This document shows positions 42,062 to 51,300 of a stretch of DNA of 64,000 bases, piece after piece. Where the stretch lies: contig JADGEX010000001.1 in NCBI GenBank assembly GCA_016744135.1, positions 186,001-250,000 on the forward strand, given 5' to 3'. This DNA is from Pseudodesulfovibrio sp. GTDB lineage: Bacteria; Desulfobacterota; Desulfovibrionia; Desulfovibrionales; Desulfovibrionaceae. The notes beneath the pieces are model-generated. The model saw only the letters and a list, made by a program, of their open reading frames with translations, did not search any database and had not been told where the DNA came from. The stretch's first letter is position 1, and every line of letters begins with the position of its first letter. The position numbers and the translations under genes were made by a program.

Positions 42062-44275
42062 ATGGCAAAAAAACGGAAAACAACAGTACAGCATGGCAAA
42101 AAAGGACGCGGACCGGAATTTATCGGATTGTTTTTTTTGTTTTTGTCAGCCTTCCTGTTTCTGAGCCTTTTATCATTTAGCCCTGGCGATCCGAGTTTCA
42201 ATCAGTCTGTGACCTCTGGTGCGCCTGTGCAGAATGTAGTTGGATATGCAGGGGCATACTGTGCCGGATTTCTTGTTACAATTTTTGGTATCGGGGCACT
42301 GTTCTGGCCGATCTATTTTTTGTATCTTGGGCTGACCAAGTTTGTGTCCAAGCTAAAACTTTCGATTACCCGCTGGTTGGGACTTGCTGGATTGTTTATC
42401 GCATTCGAGGCATGGGCCATGCATCCGTGGTTTTCCACGGTGCCACATGACGCCTATGGTCTTATTGGGAGTGGATATTTCGGGCGTGACATCATTACTC
42501 GATTTACTATGCCGTACTTGCGGCCTGTCGGGACATTTCTCCTATGGCTTTTTGTGACTATTATTTCTTTTCAGGGTGTCCTTGGTTTCACCTGGGTTTC
42601 TGTGTGGAATTCTTTGGTCCAATGGTGGGACGCCTACAGCGAGGGAGCGCTTAAACGGCAGGAAGTACGGAAAGCTCGTAAGTCGACAAAGGCTTCGGCA
42701 AAGAATGAAACAAAGAATGCATCCAATGAAGATATGGGTTTGCAGTTTGTTGATCTTGAGTCGGAAACACCAGCAAAACCAAAACCACGATCCAAGCCGA
42801 AACCCAAGCCGATAGCCAAGTCTACGGCTCACGTCGTTTCCGGCAATGGTGATCTTCCTACCACGGAATTGTTGACTCCTCCTGTTGATCGCAAAACCAG
42901 TCAGACACAGGAGGTTTTGCAACCGTTGGCAGATAGACTCAAGGAATGCCTGAATAATTTTAATGTGCAGGGTGAAATTCAACAGGTTGTCCCCGGTCCG
43001 GTCGTGACCATGTTTGAATTCAAGCCCGCGCCGGGTATTAAGGTCAGTAAAATTGAAAATTTGACAGATGATATTGCATTGGCACTGCGTGCTGAATCCG
43101 TTCGTATTGAAGCTCCGATTCCAGGTAAAGACAGTGTTGGTATTGAAATTCCCAATATTGATCGTGAAATGGTTTTTTTACGTGAAGTGCTTGAATCTGA
43201 AGAGTTTACACGTTCAAAGTCGCCGTTAACTTTAGCGCTTGGTAAAGACATTCATGGAGCAACCAAAGTTGCTGATCTGGCTAAAATGCCACACCTTTTG
43301 GTCGCAGGTGCGACTGGTGCGGGTAAGTCTGTTGGTATCAATGGCTTTTTGTTGAGTCTGCTATATAAGGCTGGCCCTGAAGACGTTAAACTTCTGCTGG
43401 TCGACCCTAAGCGTATTGAGTTGGCGCCGTATGCGGAGTTGCCTCATCTGGTACATCCGGTTGTCACGGATATGAATCTTGCCAAGAGCGCATTAGAATG
43501 GGCCGTGTTCGAGATGGACTGCCGATACAAGAAAATGGCCCAACTCGGTGTGCGTAATATTGAAGGATACAATCAAAAGCTGGCTTCCATGGGTGAGAAT
43601 CTCCCCGAAGAATTTCAGCATATGAAACCCATGCCATACTTGGTCATAATTATTGATGAGTTGGCTGATTTGATGATGACGGCTGCCAAGGACGTGGAAC
43701 AATGTATTGTTCGTTTGGCTCAGTTGGCCCGTGCTGCCGGAATCCATATGATTCTGGCGACACAGCGTCCGAGTGTGGATGTTGTCACCGGTATCATCAA
43801 GGCTAACTTTCCCACACGTATATCTTTTTTCGTGACTTCAAAGTTCGATTCTCGGACTATTTTGGACGGTGTGGGCGCAGAACGGTTACTAGGCAAGGGG
43901 GACATGCTTTTCAAGCCCAGCGGCGGTAAGCTCAAGCGTATGCACGGAGCGTACGTGGATGAGACGGAAATTGCGCATGTCGTTAAGTTCTGGAAGGAAT
44001 CTATACCGCAGGAATTTGAACTTGATTTTACTGATTGGAAGCAGAAATCAGGTGATGGCGGTGGTTCTGGCCCTGCCGGGCAGTCTGATGACCCTGTGTA
44101 TGATGAGGCGGTACAGTTCGTGCTTACTCAAGGCAAGGCGTCTATTTCCTTGTTGCAACGGCGTTTTAGAATTGGTTTTAACCGTGCAGCACGTTTTATC
44201 GAACAAATGGAAACAGAAGGTATTCTTGGCCCACAGGAAGGCAGCAAGCCGCGTAAGGTTCTCAAGTCTGAATAA
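42062..44275 (+). CDS. ftsK: DNA translocase FtsK
   Basis: The 737-residue protein has four membrane segments in the first about 185 residues (LLSFSPGDPSFNQS is typical), then a short basic, proline-rich linker. The motor has the alpha/beta domains, Walker A VAGATGAGKSVGIN (about residue 420) and Walker B LVIIIDELADLMM, and a gamma winged helix at the end (AVQFVLTQGKASISLLQRRF). The hexameric motor pumps DNA through the division septum and activates XerCD at dif. lolA follows 13 bases downstream. Confidence 0.95.
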   Translation: MAKKRKTTVQHGKKGRGPEFIGLFFLFLSAFLFLSLLSFSPGDPSFNQSVTSGAPVQNVVGYAGAYCAGFLVTIFGIGALFWPIYFLYLGLTKFVSKLKLSITRWLGLAGLFIAFEAWAMHPWFSTVPHDAYGLIGSGYFGRDIITRFTMPYLRPVGTFLLWLFVTIISFQGVLGFTWVSVWNSLVQWWDAYSEGALKRQEVRKARKSTKASAKNETKNASNEDMGLQFVDLESETPAKPKPRSKPKPKPIAKSTAHVVSGNGDLPTTELLTPPVDRKTSQTQEVLQPLADRLKECLNNFNVQGEIQQVVPGPVVTMFEFKPAPGIKVSKIENLTDDIALALRAESVRIEAPIPGKDSVGIEIPNIDREMVFLREVLESEEFTRSKSPLTLALGKDIHGATKVADLAKMPHLLVAGATGAGKSVGINGFLLSLLYKAGPEDVKLLLVDPKRIELAPYAELPHLVHPVVTDMNLAKSALEWAVFEMDCRYKKMAQLGVRNIEGYNQKLASMGENLPEEFQHMKPMPYLVIIIDELADLMMTAAKDVEQCIVRLAQLARAAGIHMILATQRPSVDVVTGIIKANFPTRISFFVTSKFDSRTILDGVGAERLLGKGDMLFKPSGGKLKRMHGAYVDETEIAHVVKFWKESIPQEFELDFTDWKQKSGDGGGSGPAGQSDDPVYDEAVQFVLTQGKASISLLQRRFRIGFNRAARFIEQMETEGILGPQEGSKPRKVLKSE

Positions 44276-44288
44276 TTGGAGAAAATAA

Positions 44289-44981
44289 ATGTCTAGATTG
44301 TATATTTCGTGTGTGGCGGTTTTTTGTGCTTTGTTGATTCCTTTAGGCGCGATGGCTTCTGAACCTGTGGCACCAGAAGATCTGCCTGATCTTATCCAGC
44401 AACGTTATGAAACTTTGAAGACTTTTCAAGCTGATTTTGTTCAGGAGTTAACAAATGTTGCCAGTGGCGAAGTGGAAACTCGTGAGGGGAAGATATGGTT
44501 TCGTCAACCGTCACAAGTTCGGTGGGAAACCACCAAGCCGGAAAATGAATTGCTCGTTGTCGGTCCAGAATTTGCCTGGAATTACATTGAGGACGAAGAG
44601 CTTGCTATCAAATACAGTGTGGCAAGTCTTTTGGATTCCAAGACCATTTTACGCTTTATATCCGGTCAGGCCAACATCAAGGAAGACTTTGTAGTCAAGA
44701 CGGAGTGGCAGGGCGCCGATGCCGTCCGTGAGCGGTGGGGCAAGGGTTTTACCGTATTGCAGCTCGTTCCCAAGGAAGCTGAGCCGGGTATGGTTCTGGC
44801 CTTCGTAGGCGTAGAATCAGACACCGGCCTGCTTCGACAGGTCATGATCGTTGATTTTTATGGAAACGGCAATGAACTTAGATTGTCCAATGTCGAGTTG
44901 GATGTCAATTTGACACCTGATATGTTTAGTTTTGTTCCGCCGCAAGGAACGCAGGTGGAAGACAATACTCAGGGGTTTTAA
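44289..44981 (+). CDS. lolA: outer-membrane lipoprotein carrier LolA
   Basis: The 230-residue protein has a signal peptide (cut near AMAS, residue 24) and the LolA pattern: DLIQQRYETLKTFQADFVQE near the start, GKIWFRQPSQVRWETTKPE, and the C-terminal NVELDVNLTPDMFSFVPPQG. It carries lipoproteins from LolCDE to the outer membrane. It follows ftsK closely. Its end overlaps the pseudouridine synthase stop by four bases (convergent). Confidence 0.9.
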   Translation: MSRLYISCVAVFCALLIPLGAMASEPVAPEDLPDLIQQRYETLKTFQADFVQELTNVASGEVETREGKIWFRQPSQVRWETTKPENELLVVGPEFAWNYIEDEELAIKYSVASLLDSKTILRFISGQANIKEDFVVKTEWQGADAVRERWGKGFTVLQLVPKEAEPGMVLAFVGVESDTGLLRQVMIVDFYGNGNELRLSNVELDVNLTPDMFSFVPPQGTQVEDNTQGF

Positions 44982-45733
44982 GTAAGCTTTACGGCTTTTT
45001 TCAGAGCCTGAAGTTCACTCTTTGTGAGCTCGCGCCACGTGCCACGCTTGAGGTTGCCCAAGTTTACAGGACCTTGTTGGACCCGTCTAAGGTGAAGAAT
45101 GGTCAGTCCTAAAAGGTCGCACATTCGGCGAATCTGTCGATTTATGCCTTGAATAAGTGTGATTTCGACTTGTTGCGTACCTGCTACAGGTTTTTTCAGC
45201 TCTACTTTGGCCGGGGCCAGCGAGTCTCCTTCAGGGAGAGTCATACCTTGTCGCATAGTCTTGATCGCTGATTCCGGCACGGTGCCACGTACTGTCACCT
45301 GATAGACTTTGGGTAGATGGTATTTGGGATGGGTGAGGCGATAACACAGGTCTCCATCCGTGGTCAGCAGGAGCAGTCCTTCGGAAAAATAGTCCAATCG
45401 TCCTACAGGGAATGGCCGTAATCTCCTAATTTCATTGGGAAGAAAGTCCAGAACGGTTTGCCGTCCCTGGGGATCATTGACCGTTGTGACTGTTTCTATG
45501 GGTTTGTGCAGAATCAGCGTCATGTTTCCGGCTTTACCGGGGAGGCTGATGGATCTGCCATTGACAGCGACGGCGTCAACATCTGGATCAACTTTGATTC
45601 CGGGAGAATCAGCAGTTGTATCGTTGACGGTTACTTGACCACTGAAGACCAGGTCGTCTGCGCCGCGACGGGAGGTTACCCCGCACTGGGCGATAAATTT
45701 ATTCAGTCGGATTTGTTTTTTTTCATTGGACAT
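44978..45733 (-). CDS. 16S/23S rRNA pseudouridine synthase (RsuA/RluB family)
   Basis: The 251-residue protein begins with an S4 RNA-binding domain (LNKFIAQCGVTSRRGADDL). The catalytic domain follows, with the active Asp in VGRLDYFSEGLLLLTTDG (about residue 108) and the C-terminal QGINRQIRRMCDLLGLTILH. It makes pseudouridine in ribosomal RNA. RluB and RsuA cannot be told apart from this sequence alone. yedF lies upstream on the same strand. Confidence 0.88.
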   Translation of the reverse strand: MSNEKKQIRLNKFIAQCGVTSRRGADDLVFSGQVTVNDTTADSPGIKVDPDVDAVAVNGRSISLPGKAGNMTLILHKPIETVTTVNDPQGRQTVLDFLPNEIRRLRPFPVGRLDYFSEGLLLLTTDGDLCYRLTHPKYHLPKVYQVTVRGTVPESAIKTMRQGMTLPEGDSLAPAKVELKKPVAGTQQVEITLIQGINRQIRRMCDLLGLTILHLRRVQQGPVNLGNLKRGTWRELTKSELQALKKAVKLT

Positions 45734-45742
45734 TCGTTGTTC

Positions 45743-46357
45743 TTAGACACGAATTGTCTTTGTGGCAAGCTGGAAACTGGTCACGATGTCGAGCATATTG
45801 GTCACATCGCCTACGTCTTTTTGTGCAGTCAGTCCGAAAAATTCGAGACAAGTTCCACAGACTAGGATGGAAACACCATTTTTTTCGAGCTCTTGAAGCG
45901 CTTTGAGACATCGACTGTCCTCGACGGCAAGCTTAACGGCTCCGTTGACCATGACAATGCGCCACAAATCGTTTCCAAGCTCTTTGAGTGTGCTCAGGAA
46001 GTTGAACATAAGGCTGGAGCCAAGTTCGTCATCTCCGGAACCCATGACGTCCGAAGCAATGAAAATCAATATTTTTTGATTATCGAGATCTTCGATTTCT
46101 TGGCTGGACATGACTTTGCACACTTCACATTCATTGTTTGCCAATTTGCAGGCGGTCACTATAAAATCCGCCCCGGCTATTTCTGTAGATGTTTCATATC
46201 CTTGTACCGTCAGAAAACGAGAGACATTTTCTTGAGCAGCTTCATTGTCTACAGTGATGTTTAGGCGTTCAGGAGCCTGTTTTTCCAGTGCCTCTTTGGC
46301 TTTGAGAACAGGTTGAGGGCAGGGCAGACCTTTACAGTCGAGTGAGATATCAATCAT
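45743..46357 (-). CDS. yedF: sulfurtransferase-like selenium metabolism protein YedF
   Basis: The 204-residue protein is a fusion. Residues 1–75 are a TusA/SirA domain with LDCKGLPCPQPVLKAKEAL (the CPxP Cys is present). Residues about 95–200 are a DsrE/F-like domain (FIASDVMGSGDDELGSSLM, VSILVCGTCLEFF). YedF proteins are linked to selenium or sulfur handling, often near selenophosphate genes; none are in this window. Several further Cys residues (CKLANNECEVCK) sit between the domains. Confidence 0.88.
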   Translation of the reverse strand: MIDISLDCKGLPCPQPVLKAKEALEKQAPERLNITVDNEAAQENVSRFLTVQGYETSTEIAGADFIVTACKLANNECEVCKVMSSQEIEDLDNQKILIFIASDVMGSGDDELGSSLMFNFLSTLKELGNDLWRIVMVNGAVKLAVEDSRCLKALQELEKNGVSILVCGTCLEFFGLTAQKDVGDVTNMLDIVTSFQLATKTIRV

Positions 46358-46520
46358 GTTTTCTCCTTAAAAAAACAAATCACCACAGGTCTCATAGTAG
46401 GTCAAATAGATAAAATGCATCGACTATGCGGAATGGAAAGATTTTTTAGATAGGATATCTCCACTTGTCCTCAATGTGTTGAGTCGATATGTAATCAAAA
46501 TAAAAAGTGATTATTAAAAA

Positions 46521-47165
46521 ATGAAAATACCATTTGATCCATTGCGCTTGGTCCCACTTGTTTCCGCCATATTTAATGGTTGGGGCAAAACTTTACGTTT
46601 TGAAGAACATGGCGACTTTGGAGCTATCGTTGAAGAGGGCCGACAAGGTAAGCCATATATTTTTGCGTTGTGGCATGGGGAACTATTCCCTTTAGCCGCT
46701 TATGCAAAACGGTTTGATTGCCGATTTGCGATCATTGTCAGTCAAAGCAAAGATGGAGAGCTTATTGCCAGATTTCTCGAGCGTAATGGGCATGTTGCTG
46801 TTCGTGGGTCAAGTTCTCGGGGCGGAGTGAAAGCCCTTATCCAAACTAAGCGTTTAATATTAAAAGAAAAATTAATTGGTGGAATCACGGTTGATGGCCC
46901 TCGAGGACCTCGGCATAAGGCCAAAGATGGCGTTATTCTGCTTGCTCAAAGGACTGGGGCACAAATTGTACCTTTGCGGGCGTCTGTTTCGCGGAAAAAA
47001 GTGTTCAATTCCTGGGATAAATTTGTGGTTCCGTATCCGTTTTCAAAATGTCATTTCCATGTTGGAGAACCTATGGATGTGACAACAGATAAATTGGATA
47101 AGGATGTTTTGAGACGAGAGAGAGAGCGTTTGGAAAAACGATTGCTTGCACTCGGATCAGCATAA
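46521..47165 (+). CDS. DUF374-family lysophospholipid acyltransferase
   Basis: The 214-residue protein has the DUF374 pattern. There is an HGELFPLAAY segment where the acyltransferase His is expected (about residue 52), then VSQSKDGELIARFLER, VRGSSSRGGVKAL and TVDGPRGPRHKAK. It has one weak N-terminal hydrophobic stretch. DUF374 members belong to the LPLAT superfamily and probably acylate a lipid; the acceptor is unknown, and lipid A precursors have been proposed for some. It ends at a terminator that it shares with convergent gcvT. Confidence 0.82.
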   Translation: MKIPFDPLRLVPLVSAIFNGWGKTLRFEEHGDFGAIVEEGRQGKPYIFALWHGELFPLAAYAKRFDCRFAIIVSQSKDGELIARFLERNGHVAVRGSSSRGGVKALIQTKRLILKEKLIGGITVDGPRGPRHKAKDGVILLAQRTGAQIVPLRASVSRKKVFNSWDKFVVPYPFSKCHFHVGEPMDVTTDKLDKDVLRRERERLEKRLLALGSA

Positions 47166-47196
47166 AAAAGGGGACGCTAAGGCGTCCCCTTTTTTA
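47165..47196. terminator. bidirectional terminator between DUF374 and gcvT genes
   Basis: A-run, GGGGACGC, loop, GCGTCCCC and T-run form a symmetric hairpin between two convergent genes, so it can serve both. Confidence 0.93.
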
Positions 47197-47199
47197 TGC

Positions 47200-48285
47200 T
47201 TAGTCGACTTTTTTTCTTGCCGTGCCATCCTTGAAGAAGGGGAGGGCTGCTTTTTGTGCTTTTAGTTCTACACGGGCTGTCTTTACGATAAATTCATCGC
47301 CATCGGCATCCTCTGCTCGAACATATGCCAGCGCGATGCAGTGTCCCAAACTTGGAGCGAATGAACCACTGGTGATTACACCGGTTTTTTCTCCGCTGGG
47401 CAACAAGACTTCGTCGTAATGACGAGCTGTACGGCGTCCGTCGATGCTCAGGGCAATCAAAGATTCTTTTACTTCAGCCAAGCCGGATTTGCCAATATAC
47501 TCGGTTTCTTTTTTTAGAAAGAAACCAGCTCCAGCCTCTTTAGGTGTGTGGTCTTCATCCAGATCCTGACCATAAAGCGGATAACCGATTTCTAGCCGCA
47601 AGGTATCTCTGGCTCCAAGTCCAATCGGTTCCACTCGTTCATCCGCTGCCAGCTTTTCCCATATTTTCAGTGCATTGGTGGACGGAAGATACAGTTCATA
47701 TCCGAGTTCGCCTGTATAGCCTGTGCGACTGACGATCATGGGGAATCCGGCAACATCGGTTTCTTCGAAGTTGAAATATTTTAGATGATTCCAATTGGAA
47801 TCCAACAGAGCATTGAGGACTTCCAGACTTTCGGGGCCTTGTACGTCGATTTTTGCCGTTTCATCACTGACGTCGGTCAGGACCAAGGCTGCAGGGAGAT
47901 TTGCCCGGATGTGGTCAAAGTCTTTCTGTCGGCATGCGCCGTTGACAACCAGCATGTATTCGTCTTCGGCTGTGCAGTAGATGATGAGATCATCATTGAT
48001 GCCACCGGATTCATTGAGCAAAAAACCATAGCGGCATTTACCTGAAGCCAGGGTTTCCAGATCGTGGCTGACGATTTTATTGAGTCCATCTTTTGCTCCG
48101 GCACCGGAGAGTTTGAATTCACCCATATGGCAAATGTCGAAGATACCGGCCTTAGTGCGGGTATGCTTGTGTTCGACAATGATACCTTTATATTGCACTG
48201 GCATGTCAAATCCGGCAAACGGGGCCATTTTAGCACCGTTTTCCCGATGCCACTCAGTGAGCGGTGTTGTGGCGAGAGATTCCAA
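47200..48285 (-). CDS. gcvT: glycine cleavage system aminomethyltransferase (T protein)
   Basis: The 361-residue protein has the normal GcvT length. It begins LTEWHRENGAKMAPFAGFDM and has KAGIFDICHMGEF, SRTGYTGELGYELY with the folate-site region, LGARDTLRLEIGYPLYGQDL and the C-terminal barrel. It releases ammonia and passes the methylene to tetrahydrofolate. The other Gcv proteins are not in the window. It lies 18 bases after a gene of unknown function on the same strand, so the two are probably co-transcribed. Confidence 0.94.
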   Translation of the reverse strand: MESLATTPLTEWHRENGAKMAPFAGFDMPVQYKGIIVEHKHTRTKAGIFDICHMGEFKLSGAGAKDGLNKIVSHDLETLASGKCRYGFLLNESGGINDDLIIYCTAEDEYMLVVNGACRQKDFDHIRANLPAALVLTDVSDETAKIDVQGPESLEVLNALLDSNWNHLKYFNFEETDVAGFPMIVSRTGYTGELGYELYLPSTNALKIWEKLAADERVEPIGLGARDTLRLEIGYPLYGQDLDEDHTPKEAGAGFFLKKETEYIGKSGLAEVKESLIALSIDGRRTARHYDEVLLPSGEKTGVITSGSFAPSLGHCIALAYVRAEDADGDEFIVKTARVELKAQKAALPFFKDGTARKKVD

Positions 48286-48303
48286 TGTAAACTCCTTTTT
48301 GAA

Positions 48304-50049
48304 TTACTTGAATTGGCCGGAGGGGGGATTGCTCGCGACCCGGGATTTCCTGATGGAACGGAATTCATCAAGTAACATAACCAGTTGTTGGTACAGTTTT
48401 TTGATTTCTCGTCCATAGGGTGAAAGTTTTTTTTCGTCGATATTCACATATTTTCTGCGGAGATAGGCGTCGGAAATAACATCGTTGCCTATGATCAGCA
48501 CTTTAACAACCAACTTATCGAAATAATTTACGATTTCGAATTTTAGTTCGTTGAGGATATCCGTCATTAATACCAGCATTTGGTGATAGGAAACAGGTTC
48601 TCCCTTGTACTTTCTATAGCGGAGATCCTCAAGTATGCGAACCTTACGCGCTTGCTGAATCTGTCCATATCTGGCCCAGACTTCCTGATGGAGAGCGTAG
48701 TTCTCATTAAAAACTTCGTAATTGTCCGGGGCCAACAGGTATCCGTCGAGCACGCGGACTATTTGTGAGTAGTAGTCGTCCGAGTAATCCACGATGCGGT
48801 GCATATGTTTGGAAAGCCACATGTAGAGTACTTTGAGTCGTTTTTCATGGGTGTCGGTATCCGAAATGACTTCACTTCGTTTGTAGTTCACAGGGATGCG
48901 ATATTCTCCTCGTACAATGTCGTTGAGGCGAAGGATCATGTTGCGGACATTCTGAATGATATTCAGACTGTCATTTACCCGTCCCGTAATGGGATGAATG
49001 ATTTCCTGCTTGAGAACCGACAGAGCGCGAGCTTCCCGGACGTTTTTGGGACTGTAGTCATGCTGTTGGTATGTGACGCGCAAAATGACAACACGTTTTT
49101 TGTCATCAACAAAGAATCCCTGATCTTTGAGTAACTCAATAAGATCCTTTTGATTCTCATGGATTTGAACAAGGGCTGTTTTTTCAATTCTCGGATATTT
49201 TAGAAGTTTTTTGGGCGTACCTGGAGGCGGAGACATCATCGTCGTGATGGTCCTGTCACTTTGGCCGAGCACGCGCACTATGAAACGTTCATTTTGACGC
49301 AGGAGGCGAATGGCAAACATGGCCGAAGAAGTACGGCGTTCTGAAACAATGGGGAATCCGTGAAGCTCCATCATGAATTGATAAACGAATAAGCGGTTGC
49401 ATTCGTACATCAAGTTGTTGCCGGGTTTGAATTTGCCGATTCTCAGGCCGAATTGTTTAAGTTCGCTATCTAGGTTGGACGGTAAAGATGCATACATTCC
49501 TTGCAGAGTGAATTTTCCAGAACTATCATGAGCTATTACATGGGCGCGTTCCAACTCAAGCAAGAGTGGGAGCATTTTTGAATAGGCATCAATGGAACAA
49601 ATGTCTTTTCCATCGAATTCTTCAAGAAATTCATGATGGTATCGTTTGGGCAGACGGCTTTGAAATGTACGGATGTTATTTGCGATGACATTTTCTTCTA
49701 TGGCGCAATTGTCCTGAAGTTGCATTTCTTCCCAATCAGACAGGGAGTGCAGTGCGTCATACTGGAATATTTCTTGAAATGAATTGAGCTGGCGTTCGAA
49801 GGCAACCATGGAAAATCCGGGGAGGGCCTTGTACTCGTAAAGGTCGAGTTCAAATGACGGAAGAAGTTCTCGGGCCTGGACGAGTGGGTAGTCCTTGACT
49901 TCAAAATATGGCTTGAGAAGGCAATACTTAATGTGCTTGAAGTCGATGAATTGCTTCAATTCTTCAAGTGTTTTCAGCGTGTGCTGATCGTTTTTTTCTT
50001 CACCGGATTCCTGAAAATCAGGTGCTTTGCTAAAGGCTTTTTCCCACAT
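48304..50049 (-). CDS. large protein of unknown function, operon with gcvT
   Basis: The ATG at 50049 gives 581 residues; a TTG seven codons upstream is possible. The sequence is soluble, mixed alpha/beta and charged, and has no signal peptide, membrane segment or motif known to me. The C-terminal third is clearly helical (for example LRLNDIVRGEYRIPVNYKRS and KLVVKVLIIGNDVISDAYLR). It lies 18 bases before gcvT. I cannot assign a function; a link to the glycine cleavage system is only contextual. Confidence 0.65.
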   Translation of the reverse strand: MWEKAFSKAPDFQESGEEKNDQHTLKTLEELKQFIDFKHIKYCLLKPYFEVKDYPLVQARELLPSFELDLYEYKALPGFSMVAFERQLNSFQEIFQYDALHSLSDWEEMQLQDNCAIEENVIANNIRTFQSRLPKRYHHEFLEEFDGKDICSIDAYSKMLPLLLELERAHVIAHDSSGKFTLQGMYASLPSNLDSELKQFGLRIGKFKPGNNLMYECNRLFVYQFMMELHGFPIVSERRTSSAMFAIRLLRQNERFIVRVLGQSDRTITTMMSPPPGTPKKLLKYPRIEKTALVQIHENQKDLIELLKDQGFFVDDKKRVVILRVTYQQHDYSPKNVREARALSVLKQEIIHPITGRVNDSLNIIQNVRNMILRLNDIVRGEYRIPVNYKRSEVISDTDTHEKRLKVLYMWLSKHMHRIVDYSDDYYSQIVRVLDGYLLAPDNYEVFNENYALHQEVWARYGQIQQARKVRILEDLRYRKYKGEPVSYHQMLVLMTDILNELKFEIVNYFDKLVVKVLIIGNDVISDAYLRRKYVNIDEKKLSPYGREIKKLYQQLVMLLDEFRSIRKSRVASNPPSGQFK

Positions 50050-50329
50050 CAAGAGTTGTCCCGGAATCAATAATTTATTACAAGTATATCCTGTTCAAAT
50101 AATTATCTCTTGTTCATATACATATATGAGCCGAAATACAATGATTTAGGGGTATGGTTTCAGCTCTTTCAGGGATTTGTGTCATGCGGGCTATATTGAA
50201 TTGTTTTTATTTGATATCGGCGAAACAATTGTCCTGAATAATTGACATTCTCTGTGTATTTTGTTATTGTCTCGCGGCTTTTGAGGGGGTCTGAATGGGG
50301 TCGGACTTAGTGAAGAAACGAGGCGAGTA

Positions 50330-50533
50330 ATGAAAAAGAAAGATCAGTGTCCTAGGGCAAAAATTAACGAAAAGTATTGCACCTGTACGGCTGCATGCGA
50401 CAAGCATGGGCTTTGTTGTGAGTGTTTGCATTATCACAGGCAACGCGGTGAACTTCCTGCTTGTTATTTCACAGTTGAAGAAGAGCGGACGTTTAATAGG
50501 TCTGTGGAATTCTTTATTCAGCGAAGGACATAA
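50330..50533 (+). CDS. small cysteine-rich DUF6485-like protein
   Basis: The 67-residue protein has five or more Cys in a pattern CPRAKINEKYCTCTAACDKH then GLCCECLHYHRQRGELPACY. This resembles the DUF6485 family of short Cys-rich proteins, for which I know no function; metal binding is likely. GAGG lies just upstream and a terminator just after. Confidence 0.75.
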   Translation: MKKKDQCPRAKINEKYCTCTAACDKHGLCCECLHYHRQRGELPACYFTVEEERTFNRSVEFFIQRRT

Positions 50534-50559
50534 TTGTACCGGTAGTCGTTTGAAGGGAA

Positions 50560-50588
50560 TAGGGCGGAGGTGCTCCGCTCTTTTTTTT
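50560..50588 (+). terminator. rho-independent terminator after DUF6485 gene
   Basis: A short GC-rich hairpin (GGGCGGAG ... CTCCGCTC) is followed by eight T. Confidence 0.85.
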
Positions 50589-50663
50589 GAGGGGAGAATC
50601 GTTCCTCCACACTGACGTCCAATTGCTGAATTCATGAGGAACTCAGTGATTTTTCGGGCAGGA

Positions 50664-51203
50664 TTAAATGTTGGTCATGAGTCCTGTTTCCCAGAGGATG
50701 ACAAGGTTGGGTGTCAGTAGTTCTTTGAATTCTTTGACAAGGCAAGTCATTTCTTCCTGAGAGTAATAAAATCCTTCAGAGACTTCATCTGTGTTGGGGA
50801 TGACTGGCTGTGTGTTTTTGGGAACGGTGTAGAGGGTTATATGTTCAAATCCGGTTTCCGGTCCGGCTGGAATTTCCATCCAAAAATGAAGATGGTCGAC
50901 TTCCAGATTCAATTCATCTTTGAGTGCACGTAGTCCTGCCTCATAGGTTGATTCTCCTGCTCGAGGGTGGGTGCGGGCAGAAATATCCCAACGACCGGGA
51001 AAGAATGGCTTATTGTTGTCCCGTTTCTGAAGAAATATTTTTCCATCAGGGTCCAATACGATGACTTGGACCGAACGATGTTTCAGTAATTGTCGGTGTA
51101 CTGTAGTTTTGGAGAGGACGGCCAAAGGACGGTTGTGTTCGTCGACAACTTCAATCGGTTGGTTGTCCTGGGTCGGTTCCAGTGGTTTTTTGTTGAAAAT
51201 CAT
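50664..51203 (-). CDS. Nudix hydrolase, variant Nudix box
   Basis: ATG 51203 with GGA upstream gives 179 residues; GTG 51251 is an alternative. The Nudix fold is visible as VQVIVLDPDGKIFLQKRDNN then FFPGRWDISARTHPRAGES and the box E-x-x-x-x-AGLRALKDELNL. The usual R-E-x-x-E-E core is changed to R-A-L-K-D-E-L, as in some Nudix and IPP-isomerase-like members. It probably hydrolyses a nucleoside diphosphate derivative; the substrate is unknown. It is divergent from rimI. Confidence 0.82.
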   Translation of the reverse strand: MIFNKKPLEPTQDNQPIEVVDEHNRPLAVLSKTTVHRQLLKHRSVQVIVLDPDGKIFLQKRDNNKPFFPGRWDISARTHPRAGESTYEAGLRALKDELNLEVDHLHFWMEIPAGPETGFEHITLYTVPKNTQPVIPNTDEVSEGFYYSQEEMTCLVKEFKELLTPNLVILWETGLMTNI

Positions 51204-51300
51204 ATCGTTGGTTCCAATATTCTTTGATTTGCCATTCAACTCCGTATACACTTAATATTTCAATTATTCCAGTGTTCAAAAAAGGCTGATGAGGTAAGGA

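Noticed and set aside
41422-42201. Minus-strand open frame (259 residues) opposite efp
   Set aside because: It covers efp, the terminator and the start of ftsK antisense; no domain and implausible extent.
50071-50329. Glycine riboswitch ahead of the unknown gene–gcvT operon
   Set aside because: I could not find the paired conserved helices of a glycine riboswitch in this leader.
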